From assembly GCF_014651695.1 (NCBI RefSeq), contig NZ_BMXJ01000004.1:413611-477610 (forward strand): DNA of 64,000 nt, read 5' to 3'. Within the stretch, counting starts at the first letter, position 1; the number at the start of each line of letters is the position of its first letter. Below the pieces are notes generated by a model. That model searched no databases. It was not told where the DNA came from and worked only from the letters and a program-made list of their open reading frames with translations. A program made the translations under genes and the position numbers. This DNA is from Nocardiopsis terrae. GTDB taxonomy: Bacteria; Actinomycetota; Actinomycetes; Streptosporangiales; Streptosporangiaceae. This document shows positions 60,618 through 64,000 of the stretch, one piece after another.

Positions 60618-61361
60618 TCAGCCCGGTCCCGGGTCCCCCGTCTCCGCCACGGCCCCGGAACGGAGGGGATCGGGAGCGCTGATCCGGCTCAGGCAGTCCC
60701 CGAACCCTCCGGCGGCCCGGGAGGCCCTGCGGGCGGAGGTGACCACCCGCAGGTCGCGGGGGCGGCTCACCCGGTAGCCCCCTGCGGCCAACGCGGTCAC
60801 CAGGGCGTGGTCCTCCGCGCGGGCCAGCTCGGGGAACCCGCCGCAGGCGAGGTAGGCCGAGGCGCGCACCCCGAGGTTGGCCCCGTGCACGTGGGGGTGC
60901 CCGTCCGCCCGCGCCAACGGATAGGTCCGGGCGAAGTGTTCGGCCAGCCAGGACGGCCGCTCGGACCAGTCCCGCACCTCCACGGTCCCCACCACCGCGT
61001 CCGCGGTGCGGGCCAGGGCCAGCTGTGCGGGCAGCCAGTGCACGGGGACCAGGGTGTCGGCATCGGTGGTGGCCAGCCACACGTCCTCCATCGCCCGGGG
61101 CCGGACCAGTTCCAACGCCCGGGCCGCGCCCGCACGCCGGGCCGCGCCCACGTTGCGGTGGGCGACCTCGACGACGCGGGCGCCCTCCCGCCGGGCCAGG
61201 GCGGCGGTCGCGTCGGTGCAGTCGTCCGCGACCACCACCGAGTGGCGGCGCTCCGGGGCCACACCGCACAGGCGCAGCGAGGCGTGCACGGCGCGCAGGC
61301 ACGGCACGATCGACGCGGCCTCCTCGTGTGCCGGGACCACCACGACGACGGCGCCGGTCAC
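60618..61361 (-). CDS. Family 2-type glycosyltransferase
   Basis: A 247-residue GT-A fold transferase. N-terminal VVVVVPAHEEAASIVPCLRA, nucleotide-sugar site VVADDCTDATAALA, DXD-like TTDADTLVP, acceptor region VHGANLGVRASAYLACGGFP and GGYRVSRPRDLRVVTSAR. No membrane span. GTG start overlaps the methyltransferase stop (GTGA), so it is the last gene of a coupled leftward operon. Sugar and acceptor unknown. Confidence 0.83.
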   Translation of the reverse strand: MTGAVVVVVPAHEEAASIVPCLRAVHASLRLCGVAPERRHSVVVADDCTDATAALARREGARVVEVAHRNVGAARRAGAARALELVRPRAMEDVWLATTDADTLVPVHWLPAQLALARTADAVVGTVEVRDWSERPSWLAEHFARTYPLARADGHPHVHGANLGVRASAYLACGGFPELARAEDHALVTALAAGGYRVSRPRDLRVVTSARRASRAAGGFGDCLSRISAPDPLRSGAVAETGDPGPG

Positions 61362-61969
61362 ACCAGCCCCTCCCGTTCGGCCACCGAACACGGCGCGCCC
61401 CCGCCGGCGGCCTCGTACACCTCCAACAGGAAGTCCCGCTCCTCGTGGCACGCCGTCCGGGCCAGCTCGGCCCGGGCGGCGACCGCCCGGTGCACCTCGT
61501 CCCCGGAGCGGACGTGGTCGGCGACCGGGTGGCGCCAGTGCACGGCGACGAGTGTCCCCCCTCCGGCGAGCGAGTCCGCGGTGCGGTCCAACAGCACACC
61601 CAGGTCGCCGTCGTCGAAGTAGTAGAGCAGTTCCGAGAGGACCACGAGGTCGAACGCGCCCCGCGGCCACCGCTCGGGGACCCTGGCCCGCACCACCTCG
61701 ACGTGGGGGGCGTCGGCCAGGTCCGCACGGGCCCGGGCGACCGCCTCCGGCGCCCCCTCCCAGGCCAGGAGCGAGTCGCACCGGTCGGCCAGGCCGCGGG
61801 TCAGGACACCGATCGAACTCCCCGGTTCGAAGGCGCGCACGTACCTCTCCCGGGGCAGGCAGGCCAGCGTCAGTGACCGTTTGCGCCGCTCGTACCACCG
61901 GGTGCGGAACCCCCACGGGTCCTCGGAACCCGCGTAGAGGGCCTCGAAGTAGACGCCTTCGACGCTCAC
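61358..61969 (-). CDS. Class I SAM-dependent methyltransferase
   Basis: A 203-residue protein beginning GVYFEALYAGSEDPWGFRTR, a sequence typical of NodS-like or small-molecule N-methyltransferases. The SAM site is RAFEPGSSIGVLTRGLA, with DLVVLSELLYYFDD as motif IV. The GTG start overlaps the PIG-L stop and its stop overlaps the glycosyltransferase start, so all three are co-translated. In some actinobacteria the PIG-L and methyltransferase parts are one fused protein, which supports a joint reaction. Substrate unknown. Confidence 0.83.
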   Translation of the reverse strand: MSVEGVYFEALYAGSEDPWGFRTRWYERRKRSLTLACLPRERYVRAFEPGSSIGVLTRGLADRCDSLLAWEGAPEAVARARADLADAPHVEVVRARVPERWPRGAFDLVVLSELLYYFDDGDLGVLLDRTADSLAGGGTLVAVHWRHPVADHVRSGDEVHRAVAARAELARTACHEERDFLLEVYEAAGGGAPCSVAEREGLV

Positions 61970-62733
61970 CGGAAGACCACCTCGTAATCGCGTGAGAAGT
62001 GGGCGAGCATGTCCGGGGTCAGGACGGCGCGGTCCTCGGGCAGTGCTCCGACCGGGGCGGTCTGGGTCGTGAAGGCGCCGACCGCCCCCTGTTTGCGGTC
62101 CTGGACGTCCGGTGTGAGGTCGATCCGGTACGCACGGGACCAGGGCACCGCCTCGCCCTCCGGGCTCGCCCAGTGCCACATCCACACCGGGTAGGAGAGC
62201 AGCCGTGCGCCCTGGTCCCGGACGGCTGCGCGGGCGGCGCGGCCGGTGGCCTCGTGGTCGGGGTGCAGGTCGCCCTCCCAGGGCGCCACGCACAGGTCGG
62301 CGTCGGCACACACGGCGGCGAGGCGTTCGGTGAGCTCGTCCTCGCGCGACGCGACGTCCCCGTCCGCAAGGCCCAGACGGAGGAGTTCGACGCCGCGCGC
62401 ACCGAGGGAGGAGAGCGCGCGCCCGCGTTCGACCGCCCGTGCGGCGACCAGTCCGGCCCTGGTCAGGACGTTGCTGCCCGGGTGGGACCCCTCCCCGTCG
62501 GTCACCGCCACGACGGTGACTGCGGTGCCCTGGTCTGCCAGCAGTGCGAGGCCTCCCCCGAACCCCAGGGTCTCGTCGTCGGGGTGGGGCGCGACGACCA
62601 CCGCGTGCGCGGTTCCGCCCAGGTCCAGGCGCGGCAGCCGTTCCAGGTCGCCCCACTCCCGCCATCGGCGCTCGGGCGTGCCCTCGGCGTCGATCGGGTG
62701 CACCCGTGCGGGTGTGTCACCTTCGGAGCCCAT
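61966..62733 (-). CDS. PIG-L family deacetylase
   Basis: A 255-residue zinc deacetylase. Metal motif VVVAPHPDDETLGFGGGLA (about 48) and second histidine in WEGDLHPDHEATGRAA (about 150). Members remove N-acetyl groups from amino sugars. GAGGAGGGGG precedes the ATG at 62733; its start lies inside the acyl-CoA dehydrogenase gene (17-bp overlap), and its stop overlaps the methyltransferase start. With the next two genes it suggests deacetylation then methylation and glycosylation of one metabolite. Confidence 0.86.
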   Translation of the reverse strand: MGSEGDTPARVHPIDAEGTPERRWREWGDLERLPRLDLGGTAHAVVVAPHPDDETLGFGGGLALLADQGTAVTVVAVTDGEGSHPGSNVLTRAGLVAARAVERGRALSSLGARGVELLRLGLADGDVASREDELTERLAAVCADADLCVAPWEGDLHPDHEATGRAARAAVRDQGARLLSYPVWMWHWASPEGEAVPWSRAYRIDLTPDVQDRKQGAVGAFTTQTAPVGALPEDRAVLTPDMLAHFSRDYEVVFR

Positions 62734-63757
62734 GTGTGTCCCCCTCCTCTCCCGCGGCCTGACCGCCCAGAACGGCCAGGTCGCGGTCAGCGTGGTGTTG
62801 GCGCAGGTAGACCGCGAGGTCGGCCGCGGCGCGGGCGTGCCGGGCGTCGGCGGCGAGCGGTCCCGCCCCCAGCGCCTCACCGGTCCGGCGCAGGACGTCG
62901 CCGCAGACGCGGGCGACCACCGCGCGCACCCGTCGGGCCCGTAGTGCGGCCCCTCCCCCGGTGTCCTGCGGGTCCGCGTCGATCCCGTCCGCCGCCAGCT
63001 CCAGCACCGCGCCCGCGGCGTGCAGGTCGCGGTCCACCGCCCCGTACGCGGTGCGCGTGTGCACGTCGGCGGAGTCCCGGGCGGCGCGGGCCGCCAGCGG
63101 CGCCGCCAGGGCCAGGGCACCGCCGAACCAGCAGGCGGCCACCCCCGCGCCGCCGTGGTGGAAGCCGGGCCGGCGGACGTAGGCGCCCGCGGGGCCCACC
63201 GGATCGGCGGGGACGCCGTCGAAGGCGACGGTCAGGGTGTCGCTGGCGGCCATGCCCGCGCAGGCCCACGTTCCCTCGACCGGTTCGGTACCGCCGGTGT
63301 CCACCGCGAACAGCCGTCGTTCGCCGCCGTCGACCTCGGCGCTGACCAGCGCGCGGGTGCACGTGTGCGCCCCGGAGCAGAAGGGTTTGGTGCCGTGCAG
63401 GCGCCATCCGCCGTCCTCGGGCACCGCGGTCAGCACGGCACCGGGAGGGTGTGCCGCCCACACACCCCACACCTGTCCGGGTCCGGGCCGCGTCGCTCCG
63501 AGTTCGGCCAGGATCGCGGCGGCGTCGGTGTGGCCCTCCGCCAACCGCGCCAGGGAGAGGTCGCGTTCGGCCAGGTCCCGCAGTGCCCGCCAGCGGTTCC
63601 GGGTGTCGCCTCCGCCCGGGAACGGAAGGTCGAGTTCCCCGGCGCCGACGGCCCGGGTGAGTTCGTCGGCGACCCATGCGTCGTGGGCGTCGTCGGCCCC
63701 GCCGGGTCGTGGCGCCCTCCGGTCGGCCGCGGGCACCCGCGAGGTCGCTCCGTTCAT
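62717..63757 (-). CDS. Acyl-CoA dehydrogenase-like flavoprotein
   Basis: A 346-residue protein with the acyl-CoA dehydrogenase layout. Middle-domain motifs are GGWRLHGTKPFCSGAHT and SDTLTVAFDGVPA; the C-terminal helical domain includes TRTAYGAVDRDLHAAGAVLE. It is somewhat shorter than typical family members and lacks an obvious catalytic glutamate in the usual place, so it may be a divergent oxidase or a non-CoA enzyme. AGGAGGG precedes the ATG. First gene of the coupled set after a 177-bp gap. Confidence 0.75.
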   Translation of the reverse strand: MNGATSRVPAADRRAPRPGGADDAHDAWVADELTRAVGAGELDLPFPGGGDTRNRWRALRDLAERDLSLARLAEGHTDAAAILAELGATRPGPGQVWGVWAAHPPGAVLTAVPEDGGWRLHGTKPFCSGAHTCTRALVSAEVDGGERRLFAVDTGGTEPVEGTWACAGMAASDTLTVAFDGVPADPVGPAGAYVRRPGFHHGGAGVAACWFGGALALAAPLAARAARDSADVHTRTAYGAVDRDLHAAGAVLELAADGIDADPQDTGGGAALRARRVRAVVARVCGDVLRRTGEALGAGPLAADARHARAAADLAVYLRQHHADRDLAVLGGQAAGEEGDTHGLRR

Positions 63758-63934
63758 CTTCCCTCCTGTGCGACGCCCCGGGAGCGGGATCCCGTGCCCC
63801 GGTCTCCGTTGCGGCAGTGGTGGCGGTGGTCGTGGCGGTGGTCGTGCCTCCGGTGGTGGCCGCTGAGCCGGCGGCGGTGGTTGGGCCGGTGGCGACACCG
63901 TCGCGGCACCCGTGCGGAACCGGCCCTCCGCAGG

Positions 63935-64000
63935 TCAGTGCAGGAAGCGGTCCGGGGTCAGCGGGAGCTCGCGTACCCGCAGACCCGTCGCGTGGCGGGC
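63935..64000 (-). CDS. Molybdenum hydroxylase (xanthine dehydrogenase-type) large subunit, C-terminal end
   Basis: Twenty-one codons and the stop are visible, ending ATGLRVRELPLTPDRFLH. This is the characteristic C-terminus of molybdopterin-binding subunits of aldehyde oxidase/xanthine dehydrogenase family enzymes. The gene continues past the right edge. The following 177 bases contain a tandem 12-mer, TGGCGGTGGTCG twice (63821-63844), and no gene. Confidence 0.6.
   Translation of the reverse strand, partial: ARHATGLRVRELPLTPDRFLH

Noticed and set aside
1-64000. CRISPR array, tRNA or rRNA genes, prophage
   Set aside because: No regularly spaced repeats, cloverleaf-like sequences, rRNA signatures or phage structural genes were seen on either strand.

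Overview
The window is very GC-rich DNA. The coding strands are dominated by G/C third positions, GTG and TTG starts are frequent, and many promoters consist of a TANNNT -10 box placed 6-8 bases before the start codon (leaderless mRNAs). This points to an actinomycete. Gene content and order (sepH, lactone oxidase, ferrochelatase, inositol monophosphatase, a CutRS-like pair, DUF4193, dut, DUF3710, DUF3159, twin TrkA proteins, TRAM-type RNA methyltransferase) fit a filamentous actinobacterium, most likely Nocardiopsis or a relative (Streptosporangiales). The genus is an inference. No tRNA, CRISPR array or intact insertion sequence was seen.

Layout. 1-4130: end of an LLM-type oxidoreductase, then a four-gene translationally coupled operon (ECF sigma factor, zinc-finger anti-sigma factor, ABC ATPase, membrane protein with a soluble tail). 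4165-5287: an EamA exporter behind a leaderless 14-codon leader peptide with mutually exclusive RNA hairpins. 5385-29989: conserved housekeeping block (RNA methyltransferase, two TrkA subunits, DUF3159, DUF3710, dut, valS, DUF4235, DUF4193, two-component system, inositol monophosphatase, S9 peptidase, ferrochelatase, lactone oxidase, sepH). It is interrupted at 9.1-12.6 kb by an IS5-type transposase remnant, a serpin, a hydrolase and a PIG-L deacetylase. 30118-34501: two bacterial PH-domain membrane proteins and a DrrAB-like exporter. 34552-44321: a large BTAD/NB-ARC/TPR regulator, a PEBP-like lipoprotein, a disordered membrane protein with internal repeats, and a SulP-carbonic anhydrase fusion overlapped in antisense by a tiny membrane protein.

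44524-48400 is the most unusual part. A ScoMcrA-like HNH endonuclease gene lies next to a 2.3-kb decayed integrative element inserted in the 3' end of rnpB. The element is bounded by a 32-bp direct repeat of the rnpB 3' end. It carries a truncated tyrosine integrase at the rnpB side and an AT-rich gene for a membrane-anchored protein with a HEPN-type RNxxxH motif. Between them is about 1.2 kb of non-coding DNA containing a very long imperfect hairpin.

48393-60507: the conserved rnpB-phosphatase-zinc ribbon-Nif3 block, a WYL regulator divergent from an FAD oxidase, an alpha/beta hydrolase, nfo, an ArsR-type regulator with 14-bp-spaced operator repeats driving an MFS exporter, a small cysteine-rich protein, and tex. 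60618-64000: a tightly overlapped leftward operon (molybdenum hydroxylase end, acyl-CoA dehydrogenase-like protein, PIG-L deacetylase, methyltransferase, glycosyltransferase) that looks like an uncharacterised small-molecule or glycoconjugate pathway.
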